Notes: a model not told the origin generated them from the sequence alone. DNA of 5,615 nt from Candidatus Babelota bacterium (GCA_013290085.1 JABCYS010000061.1:1-5615), one strand, 5' to 3'; shown: positions 1 through 5,574, numbered from the stretch's first letter. Made by a program: numbers and translations.

Positions 1-745
1 TGTTCATGGCTATTCGTGCAGCTGTACTAATTGTTTTGTTAAATGAACGCATCTCGGCATAGCGTAAGAAAAACCCTTCGGGAATTTTCATGAAATGATT
101 GAGCTCGGTGAATTTATCACCCGTTACGGTGAGGCGAAGACGATAACGCGCTTCACCAAGAAGCATAGGCCGTTCATAAACAAAAGTATGGTCAGCGCGA
201 CCATTTGGTCGAACCTCTTGTGATGATTCAACCGGACTGTATTCAGAGAAATCAATACCCCAGTCTTGTGTGGCACTTTCTTCAGCAATAGTGCGGGCAT
301 GCGCAGGAGAAATTTTTTCCCCCGGCGTAGATTCAGCAATTTTTTCTAGAAATTCATAGGGCGTGCCATCTGGTTTGAATGAGACCAGCGTCTCATTTGT
401 TTCTCCTTCCTTAAAATGGCGTACCTGCCATTCGTAAGGAGTATAGAGTGAGCCAGTGATCATCTGATTGAAAGCCTGGCTGCCACCAGCTTCGAGTTCA
501 ACATAATTTTTTGTGTCTGAATCAACATCGAATGAAGCGGCTTGTCGGTAACCTTGTGGCCCCCACTGATATTTTTGCGCCAATTCGTGCGCATGAGCAA
601 GGACTTGTTTGCGATCAACTTTTAAATCAAGTGAAGCGATGGGAAATGCGCGGGTGAAAAATTTATACGTAAAAACTATACCACTGAGTGAAACGAGGCT
701 GAGTAATAGCCAGAAGACTGGTCGGCGAGAGGATAAAAAAATCAT
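1..745 (-). CDS. Membrane-anchored protein, N-terminal part (probable N-terminal region of a CPBP/CAAX-type protease); 3' end outside the window
   Basis: An open frame of 248 codons starts at ATG 745-743 and runs off the left edge without a stop, so the C-terminus is missing. Residues 9-27 form one hydrophobic segment after an Arg pair (R7, R8), which suggests an uncleaved anchor. The rest is soluble and mixed alpha/beta in character. The part near residues 187-240 (DHTFVYE, then YRLRLTVTGD, then a IPEGFFLRY-x-EMRS-x-N segment) resembles, from memory, the N-terminal region that precedes the membrane-embedded CPBP (Abi/CAAX) protease domain in large bacterial members. The catalytic EExxxR and HxxxH motifs of that family would lie outside the window, so protease function is inferred and not seen. 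The start is supported by AAAGGAA about 8 nt upstream, inside the 14-nt gap after the Nudix stop. It is the last visible gene of the minus-strand unit. Coding status is fairly sure; function is moderate to low. Confidence 0.65.
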   Translation of the reverse strand, partial: MIFLSSRRPVFWLLLSLVSLSGIVFTYKFFTRAFPIASLDLKVDRKQVLAHAHELAQKYQWGPQGYRQAASFDVDSDTKNYVELEAGGSQAFNQMITGSLYTPYEWQVRHFKEGETNETLVSFKPDGTPYEFLEKIAESTPGEKISPAHARTIAEESATQDWGIDFSEYSPVESSQEVRPNGRADHTFVYERPMLLGEARYRLRLTVTGDKFTELNHFMKIPEGFFLRYAEMRSFNKTISTAARIAMN

Positions 746-759
746 TTGGATATTCCTTT

Positions 760-1299
760 TTAAGTTGAATGATTTTCTTTAACTAATGATTTTGGAAGAT
801 TTTTTAAAATAACACGGAGATCATTTTTTGCTTTTTCACCCGACTCAATAATCCTCAACAACTCGTTAGGATAAAACCATTGAGCATCAATAAATTCATC
901 CTTATTAAAGTTAGGGGCTTCATCGAGGTAGATGGCATAAACATAGGTAAATGCATGACTGCCGTGTTGGGGTGGGGTAAGACGGAGAATTTTTTCCCAT
1001 CGTACCTGATTAAGATCGAGATTTATTTCTTCCAAGGTTTCACGAGCAAAAGCTTGCTCATAACTTTCTCCTGCCTGTACATGGCCGCCAACACTCATGT
1101 CAAGATAAAGTGGTAGAACTTTTTTGTTGGGGTGACGTCGAGGGATCCAAATTTGTCCCTTGGAATTGATAATGAGGGCGTTTACACCACGTATCCATTT
1201 TAGATTTTGTGTATAGATTATGCTTCTGAGTTCAGAGCGGATGACGGTGTCATTTTCTGAGACAAGGTCCAAGAGCTCGTCAGTAATTTTATTATTCAT
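760..1299 (-). CDS. Nudix hydrolase (YfcD-like)
   Basis: Nudix enzymes hydrolyse nucleoside diphosphates linked to another moiety, in the cytoplasm and with Mg2+. Numbering from the longest possible start (TTG at 1335), the Nudix box spans residues 84-106: G84, E90, R98-E99, E102-E103, L106. It fits GX5EX7REUXEEXGU except that the late Gly is Asn105. The order LVSENDTVI, a WIPRR segment, LD then GGH before the box, and a FxxAQWF segment after it fits the YfcD-like branch. The active-site Cys of type 1 isopentenyl-diphosphate isomerase is absent, so that activity is not expected; the substrate is unknown. Start choice: the longest frame begins at TTG 1335 inside the transporter gene with weak SD support. 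ATG 1299-1297 (179 aa) is preferred because it places the N-terminus about where YfcD proteins begin and removes the overlap. ATG 1311-1309 (183 aa) is also possible. Neither ATG has a strong ribosome binding site, so translational coupling to the upstream gene is likely. Confidence 0.9.
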   Translation of the reverse strand: MNNKITDELLDLVSENDTVIRSELRSIIYTQNLKWIRGVNALIINSKGQIWIPRRHPNKKVLPLYLDMSVGGHVQAGESYEQAFARETLEEINLDLNQVRWEKILRLTPPQHGSHAFTYVYAIYLDEAPNFNKDEFIDAQWFYPNELLRIIESGEKAKNDLRVILKNLPKSLVKENHST

Positions 1300-1312
1300 G
1301 CGCTCAAGCATA

Positions 1313-2917
1313 TCAACGAATGAGTGCTTGAACAATCATCCAAAGTGAGTTTGCTGCAAAAATTCCTGACCAAAAAGGATACTGAGCCTCACGATCTTTA
1401 ACCAAATAGGTTGAAAGTCCTCCAGCCACAAGAACAATACTCCAATCAAGAGGCATAAGAAGACCACCGAGTACCATGATGGGGTTCACCTTGAGATCTT
1501 TAAGAATAGAACCAAAAAGTGCGCCAGCCAAAAGTGCAAAAAGATCGAATCCTTGAATATCGATAGTGAGTGCGCGAGATAATGCGCGTTGTGCAAGAAG
1601 CCGATCAGAACCAAGGCCTAAGTTGGTGATAAGGAGCCAGAAGATGACGCCAATTGATAGGGTACTTGCCACAAGTCCAAGCCACTGAAGCTTAACAACT
1701 GTTTGATGATCGAGATCGGAAAGTTGTGCAAGCTTTCGTCCGAAAAGAATATCAACGGCAACGCCACCACAAATTTCCACAAAAGTGGCAACGATGGTTA
1801 ATTGCACGGCATTAAAGCCAAACAAGAAAAGTCCAGAAAACATAACGTAGGTAGCAAATCTACCCATGGGTGCGAGCCCGAATTTTCCACCAATAAGCAT
1901 AAGTTGGTAGACGCATACTGCGTTAAAGAGGAGTACGAAAATTTGTGCGGGAAAACTAAAATTGAAGTAGTGAAAAAAGAAAAAGTTTCCAATGAGTGCA
2001 AATAACCAAGCTGTTCGCTCAAAAAAGGAAAGTCGCCAGGTAAAGCGTGGAGCATCATCCTTTGATAAACTATTTATTTTTTTAAAAACTTCTTTAAAAA
2101 GCTGAGGTAATTGAAAGATGCTCATGAAAACACCGTACACCATCATGCCGCTACCGAATGCAAACAAAAAATCCATGGAGCGCAAATGAGGAAAGTAACT
2201 GGTATGCAGTGGCGAGGTAATAAAAATTTTCGATAAAATCCCCACGCCGAGAGGAACGGCAATGACGTGTCCTGTTACAAAACCAATCGCCCACAACATG
2301 GGAAGCTCAAGTGTTGGTAATTTAATCGCGGGGAGGGTGAGCCAGCGAAAAGTATGCGTGGAAGTTACTGCGAGCGCAGAAGGAAAGTTGGACACTTTTT
2401 GAAAAATGCCAAAACCGAAACTAGCTATAAAGCCAGCCCCAAGCTCCCAAGCTTTGCGGGTATTATTTTGTGCAGCAATCATTTTGTGTGAAAGTTCGCC
2501 AATAGGAAAAGGGAGCTGCTCAGTAACAAGGAGTGGCTGTTCAAAAAGATTTGCAATGAGTAAGCCAAGTGCTCCGGCAGAAAGTGTGAGTGCTGCCATG
2601 ATCGCAGAAAAATAAAGAGGAGAGCTTAGCCAGCTGGAAAAAAGTTTTTCATCAAGGAAATAAAGGGTAGGAAACGCAAAGCCGCAGGCGGTTGCAATAA
2701 TGCCGCCAACAGAACTGCCGGCGGTTACCAAAGCTATAGACTTGCTCCGCGACTGTGCCGCAAGGTGTCGAGCAAAAAGACCAAAAAAAAGAGTTGCGAA
2801 AAGTACAATGGTTGATTCTATCCAGGGACCAATCATAACTGCCATGGAAATATAACTGAGTACGGCTGTTGCACAACATGAGAAGAAAATGGTAGAAAGA
2901 ATCAACAGTGTTGACAT
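1313..2917 (-). CDS. OPT-family oligopeptide transporter
   Basis: A 534-residue, strongly hydrophobic protein with about 14 or more membrane segments, within the usual size of bacterial OPT proteins. Recognisable family features in order: GGIIATACGFAFPTLYF near residues 71-87, EQLPFPIG at 133-140 (the conserved LPFP-type segment), a Pro/Gly-rich region around 200-227, the MDFLFAFGSGMMVYG segment at 248-262, GKFGLAPMGRF at 344-354, and the C-terminal PIMVLGGLLMPLD (479-491) and WSGIFAANSLW (516-526). OPT proteins are cation-coupled importers of small peptides or metal-chelate/siderophore-like compounds across the inner membrane; the substrate cannot be read from sequence. The ATG at 2917-2915 is preceded by AAGGGG at about 5 nt spacing, a good ribosome binding site. 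It is the first gene of the minus-strand unit, diverges from the ankyrin cassette, and its stop lies 13 nt before the preferred Nudix start. No truncation or frameshift is seen. Confidence 0.9.
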   Translation of the reverse strand: MSTLLILSTIFFSCCATAVLSYISMAVMIGPWIESTIVLFATLFFGLFARHLAAQSRSKSIALVTAGSSVGGIIATACGFAFPTLYFLDEKLFSSWLSSPLYFSAIMAALTLSAGALGLLIANLFEQPLLVTEQLPFPIGELSHKMIAAQNNTRKAWELGAGFIASFGFGIFQKVSNFPSALAVTSTHTFRWLTLPAIKLPTLELPMLWAIGFVTGHVIAVPLGVGILSKIFITSPLHTSYFPHLRSMDFLFAFGSGMMVYGVFMSIFQLPQLFKEVFKKINSLSKDDAPRFTWRLSFFERTAWLFALIGNFFFFHYFNFSFPAQIFVLLFNAVCVYQLMLIGGKFGLAPMGRFATYVMFSGLFLFGFNAVQLTIVATFVEICGGVAVDILFGRKLAQLSDLDHQTVVKLQWLGLVASTLSIGVIFWLLITNLGLGSDRLLAQRALSRALTIDIQGFDLFALLAGALFGSILKDLKVNPIMVLGGLLMPLDWSIVLVAGGLSTYLVKDREAQYPFWSGIFAANSLWMIVQALIR

Positions 2918-3049
2918 CGCGGCCCCTTAAAAAAGAAGAAATAAATGTGTGCCTATACGTACCATATTTTGCATAGATTTGAAATTAACGTTTTTTAGAA
3001 ACAGGTTGCAAAAAATTATATTCGTACATGCAGAAAGAAAGGGAAGAGC
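2918..3049. promoter_or_regulatory. Divergent intergenic region between transporter unit and ankyrin cassette
   Basis: This 132-nt AT-rich gap separates two divergently transcribed units, so it should hold both promoters. On the plus strand, TTTAGA (2994-2999) and TATATT (3017-3022) lie 17 nt apart and would start transcription about 20 nt before the ATG at 3050; each box is an imperfect sigma70-type match. On the minus strand no convincing -35/-10 pair was found, although TTTCAA (2984-2979) and several TA-rich hexamers are present. Ribosome binding sites lie at both ends: AAGGGG for the transporter, AAAGGGAAG (3038-3046) for the ankyrin gene. Function is inferred from gene orientation; the exact promoter boxes are uncertain. 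Confidence 0.4.
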
Positions 3050-3769
3050 ATGAATAAAATTTTTATTTTAGTGAGTGGGATAGTGGCGACCAGTGGTATG
3101 AGGGCTGAGGAGTCAATGCATATAGCCTTGCTGCAAGCAGTAGTAAATGGGCAGCCATCTTTGGTTAGTGAGTATCTGGAACAAGGTGCTCACATTAATC
3201 AAAAGGCGGGTGGGTATAAAGAGACACCAGTCATGTTTGCAATCCGCGCCTTTGCAAAGGAAGCAGAGGATAGATACACCCTTAGGAACAGTTTGGCAGA
3301 TATGGGTACGGGGCTTGGTTGGATGACCATAGCACCCTTTACAACTGCTGGCACGATTCTTTTCCCGCTTGCCTTGGTATCTGATGACCTATTGGATATA
3401 GGAACTCGGATCATAACAATCCCCATTCTTGCAGAGATCGGCTATGGAACCTTTAAACTTTGTAAAGGATTTGGCAAGGCAGCATTCATGGTTCCTTATA
3501 GCCTTTTTCAGTTGTATAAAAGAAAAAAGGTCATTGAATTATTGATCAACTACCCTTCAATTGATCTGTTTGTTACAAATAGTAAAAATCAGACTGCCCT
3601 CGATCTTATCCATAATTATATGCTGGTCAACGCTGAGGAGCCTCGACTTTTTCATATTTTAAAACAGGTCGAGCGCATGCTTCTCGATAAACAACGTAAG
3701 CCAAGCACGTCTCATGATTCTAAGCCGGATATAAAGGCTGTCCTTGGCGCTGTTCCCGTACATCTCTAG
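3050..3769 (+). CDS. Exported ankyrin-repeat protein with a hydrophobic insertion splitting the second repeat (paralogue A)
   Basis: A 239-residue protein. Residues 1-19 form a short signal peptide (likely cleavage after MRA), so the product is probably exported. Residues 24-57 are ankyrin repeat 1, with the turn GAHINQKAGG. Helix A of repeat 2 starts at KETPVMFAI (57-65), but its partner helix B (KKVIELLINYPSIDLFVTN, 159-177) comes only after roughly 85 residues. Repeat 3 starts at QTALDLI (181-187), followed by a helical C-terminus and a hydrophilic tail. The intervening residues 74-158 hold hydrophobic stretches near 86-110, 119-133 and 141-155, so membrane insertion is likely. The same layout is found in the next gene, and the ankyrin parts align without gaps around the insertion. 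The start is supported by AAAGGGAAG just upstream. Ankyrin repeats normally bind proteins; partner and role are unknown. Architecture is fairly sure, topology inferred. Confidence 0.8.
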   Translation: MNKIFILVSGIVATSGMRAEESMHIALLQAVVNGQPSLVSEYLEQGAHINQKAGGYKETPVMFAIRAFAKEAEDRYTLRNSLADMGTGLGWMTIAPFTTAGTILFPLALVSDDLLDIGTRIITIPILAEIGYGTFKLCKGFGKAAFMVPYSLFQLYKRKKVIELLINYPSIDLFVTNSKNQTALDLIHNYMLVNAEEPRLFHILKQVERMLLDKQRKPSTSHDSKPDIKAVLGAVPVHL

Positions 3770-3793
3770 AAGCCTGCAGGCATTTGTCAGTGC

Positions 3794-3816
3794 CCCACCT
3801 TTAGGGTAGGATTTTC
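3794..3816 (+). terminator. Weak terminator-like or attenuator-like hairpin between the two ankyrin genes
   Basis: CCCACC (3794-3799) can pair with GGTAGG (3805-3810) around the 5-nt loop TTTAG, with one C-A mismatch in a 6-bp stem. It is followed at once by ATTTTCTT. The stem is short and imperfect and the T-run is interrupted, so it may only reduce read-through from the first ankyrin gene, or may be chance. It lies 24 nt after that gene's stop codon, a normal position for a terminator. Confidence 0.25.
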
Positions 3817-3860
3817 TTATCTGTTTACTAATCATTTCTATTAGAAAAACTATTCTTATT

Positions 3861-3866
3861 GGAGGA
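3861..3866 (+). promoter_or_regulatory. Strong Shine-Dalgarno of the second ankyrin gene
   Basis: GGAGGA lies 3 nt (4 nt from GGAGG) before the ATG at 3870 and is the closest match to the anti-SD sequence in this window. It fixes the start of the 281-residue ankyrin protein. Upstream in the same 100-nt spacer, TTTACT (3824-3829) and TATTCT (3851-3856) resemble promoter boxes but are 21 nt apart, so no promoter is called. Confidence 0.7.
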
Positions 3867-3869
3867 TCT

Positions 3870-4715
3870 ATGAAAATTGCTAGGAAAGTGATTATTTTCT
3901 CAACTTTACTGGGTCTTTGTGCCTCTCAGGTGCAAGCTGTCACTAAACACGACGTTGATCTTGTTAAGGCTGTAAAAAAGGCCAAATGTGGTTCGGTAGT
4001 CTACTATTTACATCAGGGAGCAGACGTTAACGTACAGATAGGCCAGCTAAAGGAGACCCCACTTATGTTGGCGATAAAAGAGGCTGCAGCTGAGGCTGAA
4101 CATTCTGTTTCCGTAGGAAAGGAAATGAATTCAATAGTTAGTGGGTTTTTACTTACTGCGCTATCGCTCGGTTCATTAGTTGGAATTAGTCCTGCATTGT
4201 TAGATGAGGACTTGCGTAAAGATGCCCGTGATATCTTGCAAGGAAATGAAAACTCAGCGCAGTCGAAGGGGCGTAGGCTTCTTAGACGTGGTGTGAATTA
4301 CGTTAATAATGTTGCCAATAATCTTGTAGGGGGCGATGCTAATGAAGATTCTGTTCATATACGGTTGATTTCTTACGATGACGCTACTCAATGGGTACCA
4401 GATACAAAACTTCGAGTTTTTGGACTAGGTCTATTAGCGGTTGCTCTTAGTGCTGGAACTATTTACGGATTAGGCAGTTTTGTTAAAGGCATGAATGCAA
4501 CATGTATACAATCAATTCGAGATCTTTTTACTCATTACTCAAGAATTGCTGTCATCAAAACCCTCCTTGCAACTCCTTCTATTAATGTTGCTGCAACCAA
4601 TGCCAATGGCCAAACAGCGTTGGACATGGTGCGTAGCTCTATGGTTAATACAAAGAATGAGAAGGTAAGTAGTGTGATGAAGAGTATTGAAGCTATGTTG
4701 CTTGAAAAACCTTAA
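3870..4715 (+). CDS. Exported ankyrin-repeat protein with a larger membrane-type insertion splitting the second repeat (paralogue B)
   Basis: A 281-residue protein. Residues 1-23 form a clear signal peptide (K2, R5-K6, a hydrophobic core, cleavage after VQA). Repeat 1 spans about 29-60 with the canonical turn QGADVNVQIG. Repeat 2 starts at KETPLMLAIKEA (61-72), is interrupted from about 77 to 225, and resumes at IAVIKTLLATPSINVAATN (226-244). Repeat 3 begins at GQTALDMV (247-254), followed by a helical C-terminus ending MLLEKP. The insertion carries two hydrophobic segments (about 87-108 and 181-207) separated by a polar, basic stretch with RRLLRR (136-140 region). Two membrane passes would keep both ankyrin halves on the same side, so the repeat could still close. 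The gene is a paralogue of the preceding one, sharing KETPxMxAI, AEAE-type, LLxxPSI, QTALD and MLL(E/D)K features. It lies 19 nt before the next gene, so those two are probably co-transcribed. The protein partner is unknown. Confidence 0.85.
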   Translation: MKIARKVIIFSTLLGLCASQVQAVTKHDVDLVKAVKKAKCGSVVYYLHQGADVNVQIGQLKETPLMLAIKEAAAEAEHSVSVGKEMNSIVSGFLLTALSLGSLVGISPALLDEDLRKDARDILQGNENSAQSKGRRLLRRGVNYVNNVANNLVGGDANEDSVHIRLISYDDATQWVPDTKLRVFGLGLLAVALSAGTIYGLGSFVKGMNATCIQSIRDLFTHYSRIAVIKTLLATPSINVAATNANGQTALDMVRSSMVNTKNEKVSSVMKSIEAMLLEKP

Positions 4716-4734
4716 TGCATACAGGTATAGGACT

Positions 4735-5166
4735 ATGGATCGTTTTAAGAAAATAATGGTAGCGCTATTCCTCGCAACACAAATAGTGCCCTTGGCATGT
4801 GCGGACATTGCCCATCACCAACCGAAAGCTGCGCCTAAGGTCCAATCTAAATTCATTACGCCTAAGGTTCTAAAGGTTGCAAGAGCTACAGCATATAGAG
4901 GAGGCATGGTTGTAAGTGGTCTCGCGACTGCTGTGAGTGCTTTAATGGCGACAGCGTTTTTTGCTGAAGGAATCTATAGAGCTGGGAGCGACTGCAAGAA
5001 TTTTTTAGCTTTTGGTGGTGGACGGCGTTTAAGACAGACTCCGCCAATTTCATTTTTTAGTAGCATTGCTTTTGCGAGCCTTGCATATAACTGTGCTAGC
5101 TTAGCAAAGAGTTGCCATGAAAAAGCTTGCCAAGTATCCGAAGAGAAAAAACAATCTTTAACATAG
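4735..5166 (+). CDS. Small exported protein with two hydrophobic helices, tandem copy 1 (unknown function)
   Basis: A 143-residue protein of no recognised family. The frame can be extended to TTG 4687 inside the preceding gene, but ATG 4735 is chosen. It places the basic start MDRFKK directly before a hydrophobic signal core, gives likely cleavage after LACA, and matches the start of the tandem copy exactly. AGG triplets at 4723 and 4729 offer only a weak ribosome binding site, so coupling to the upstream ankyrin gene (19 nt away) is likely. The mature part has a variable, basic N-terminal linker (24-50), a Gly/Ala-rich hydrophobic helix (about 57-81, starting in YRGGMVV), a variable loop with GGGRRLR, a second hydrophobic helix (105-120) and a hydrophilic tail with SEEKK. 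Cysteines 120, 127 and 132 lie in the second helix and tail. The Cys at the signal peptide end lacks a lipobox. Coding status is well supported by the duplicate; function is unknown. Confidence 0.8.
   Translation: MDRFKKIMVALFLATQIVPLACADIAHHQPKAAPKVQSKFITPKVLKVARATAYRGGMVVSGLATAVSALMATAFFAEGIYRAGSDCKNFLAFGGGRRLRQTPPISFFSSIAFASLAYNCASLAKSCHEKACQVSEEKKQSLT
4768..5150 (+). repeat. Tandem gene duplication, copy 1
   Basis: This stretch shares three DNA blocks with the next gene. 4768-4785 matches 5218-5235 exactly (signal peptide). 4891-4950 matches 5302-5361 at 54 of 60 positions, including 26 exact bases from 4921 (first hydrophobic helix). 5068-5150 matches 5488-5570 at 72 of 83 positions, including 27 exact bases from 5068 (second helix and tail). 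The sequence between blocks has diverged and changed length. This shows a relatively recent gene duplication, or gene conversion limited to these blocks. Confidence 0.85.
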
Positions 5167-5169
5167 TAT

Positions 5170-5174
5170 GGAGA
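5170..5174 (+). promoter_or_regulatory. Shine-Dalgarno of tandem copy 2
   Basis: GGAGA lies 10 nt before the ATG at 5185, in the 18-nt gap after the previous stop. The spacing is long but acceptable. Both tandem copies also share GACT immediately before their ATG, a remnant of the duplication that extends into the leader. Confidence 0.5.
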
Positions 5175-5184
5175 TATAAAGACT

Positions 5185-5574
5185 ATGAATATTTTTAAGC
5201 AAACACTTTTAATATTGTTCCTCGCAACACAAATAATGCCGTTAACTGCGGACAAACCGAAAACTAAATTAGCTACGCCTCTCAATGTTGCAAAAGTTAC
5301 CGCATATAGAGGGGGTATGGTTGTAGGCGGCCTCGCGACTGCTGTGAGTGCTTTAATAGCGGCGAGACTTTTTGCTGCGGGCATTGTTGAAGGAATGGGA
5401 GTTAGGGGCTATGACCAAGAATGGAATCTTTTTGAGGATAAATTTACTCAAGAACAGGTTTTTAAAATAGCTCCTTTAGGGAGCGTGGCTTTTGCGAGCC
5501 TTGCATATAACTGTTTTAGCTTAACAAAGCATTGTTATGAAAAAGCTCGTCAATTGTCCGAAGAGAAAAAATAA
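5185..5574 (+). CDS. Small exported protein with two hydrophobic helices, tandem copy 2 (unknown function)
   Basis: A 129-residue paralogue of the preceding gene, with no family recognised. The signal peptide spans residues 1-22 (MNIFKQ, then a hydrophobic core with LFLATQIMPL, cleavage after LTA). A short linker leads to YRGGMVVGGLATAVSAL (41-57), which begins the first hydrophobic helix (about 43-68). A loop at 69-93 is acidic and polar, unlike the basic GGGRRLR loop of copy 1. The second helix (about 97-110) ends in SLAYNC and is followed by a hydrophilic tail ending SEEKK. Cys110 and Cys117 are shared with copy 1 (C-x6-C), while the third Cys of copy 1 is Arg here; the conserved pair could form a disulfide or face the same side of a helix. 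The gene follows copy 1 by 18 nt and is likely in the same transcript. A membrane-associated or surface role is inferred only from the signal peptide and hydrophobic helices. Confidence 0.8.
   Translation: MNIFKQTLLILFLATQIMPLTADKPKTKLATPLNVAKVTAYRGGMVVGGLATAVSALIAARLFAAGIVEGMGVRGYDQEWNLFEDKFTQEQVFKIAPLGSVAFASLAYNCFSLTKHCYEKARQLSEEKK
5218..5570 (+). repeat. Tandem gene duplication, copy 2
   Basis: Counterpart of the repeat at 4768-5150, with matching blocks at 5218-5235, 5302-5361 and 5488-5570. The offset between copies changes from 450 to 411 to 420 nt, so insertions or deletions occurred in both the linker and the inter-helix loop after duplication. In the middle block, three of the six base changes are synonymous, which indicates that the encoded helix is kept as protein. 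Confidence 0.85.

Noticed and set aside
124..339. 71-codon minus-strand frame
   Set aside because: It overlaps, in another frame, the long open N-terminal frame 1-745, which has a ribosome binding site, an anchor segment and recognisable family character.
880..1116. 78-codon plus-strand frame opposite the Nudix gene
   Set aside because: It is antisense to the Nudix box region, where the other strand shows clear motif conservation.
760..1335. Type 1 isopentenyl-diphosphate isomerase identity for the Nudix protein
   Set aside because: The GGH and Nudix box region is similar in style, but the catalytic Cys-containing segment of that isomerase is not present.
1798..2879. Several 67-86 codon frames on both strands within the transporter gene (also 2406-2615 plus strand)
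   Set aside because: All lie inside the well-supported transporter, have no ribosome binding site evidence, and have translations of shadow-like composition.
3199..3426. 75-codon minus-strand frame opposite the first ankyrin gene
   Set aside because: It is antisense to a gene with a signal peptide and ankyrin motifs and has no independent support.
3772..3781. Perfect 10-bp palindrome GCCTGCAGGC just after the first ankyrin gene
   Set aside because: With no loop and no following T-run it cannot act as a terminator hairpin as it stands. It is short enough to be chance or a restriction-site-like sequence.
4687..4734. TTG-initiated 16-residue N-terminal extension of the first small exported protein
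   Set aside because: It overlaps the end of the ankyrin gene, would put polar residues before the signal peptide, and is absent from the tandem copy, which begins at the position equal to ATG 4735.
4798..4800. Possible lipoprotein Cys at the end of the signal peptide of the first small protein
   Set aside because: The sequence PLAC has Pro where a lipobox needs Leu, Val or Ile, and the tandem copy has Thr in place of this region's Cys. Type I signal cleavage is more likely. The Cys in the second ankyrin protein's signal peptide (GLC) also fails the rule.
4539..5384. Two minus-strand frames (89 and 136 codons) that share a similar segment with each other
   Set aside because: Their similarity is the reverse complement of the duplicated signal peptide DNA of the two small plus-strand genes, so it is a by-product of the tandem duplication.
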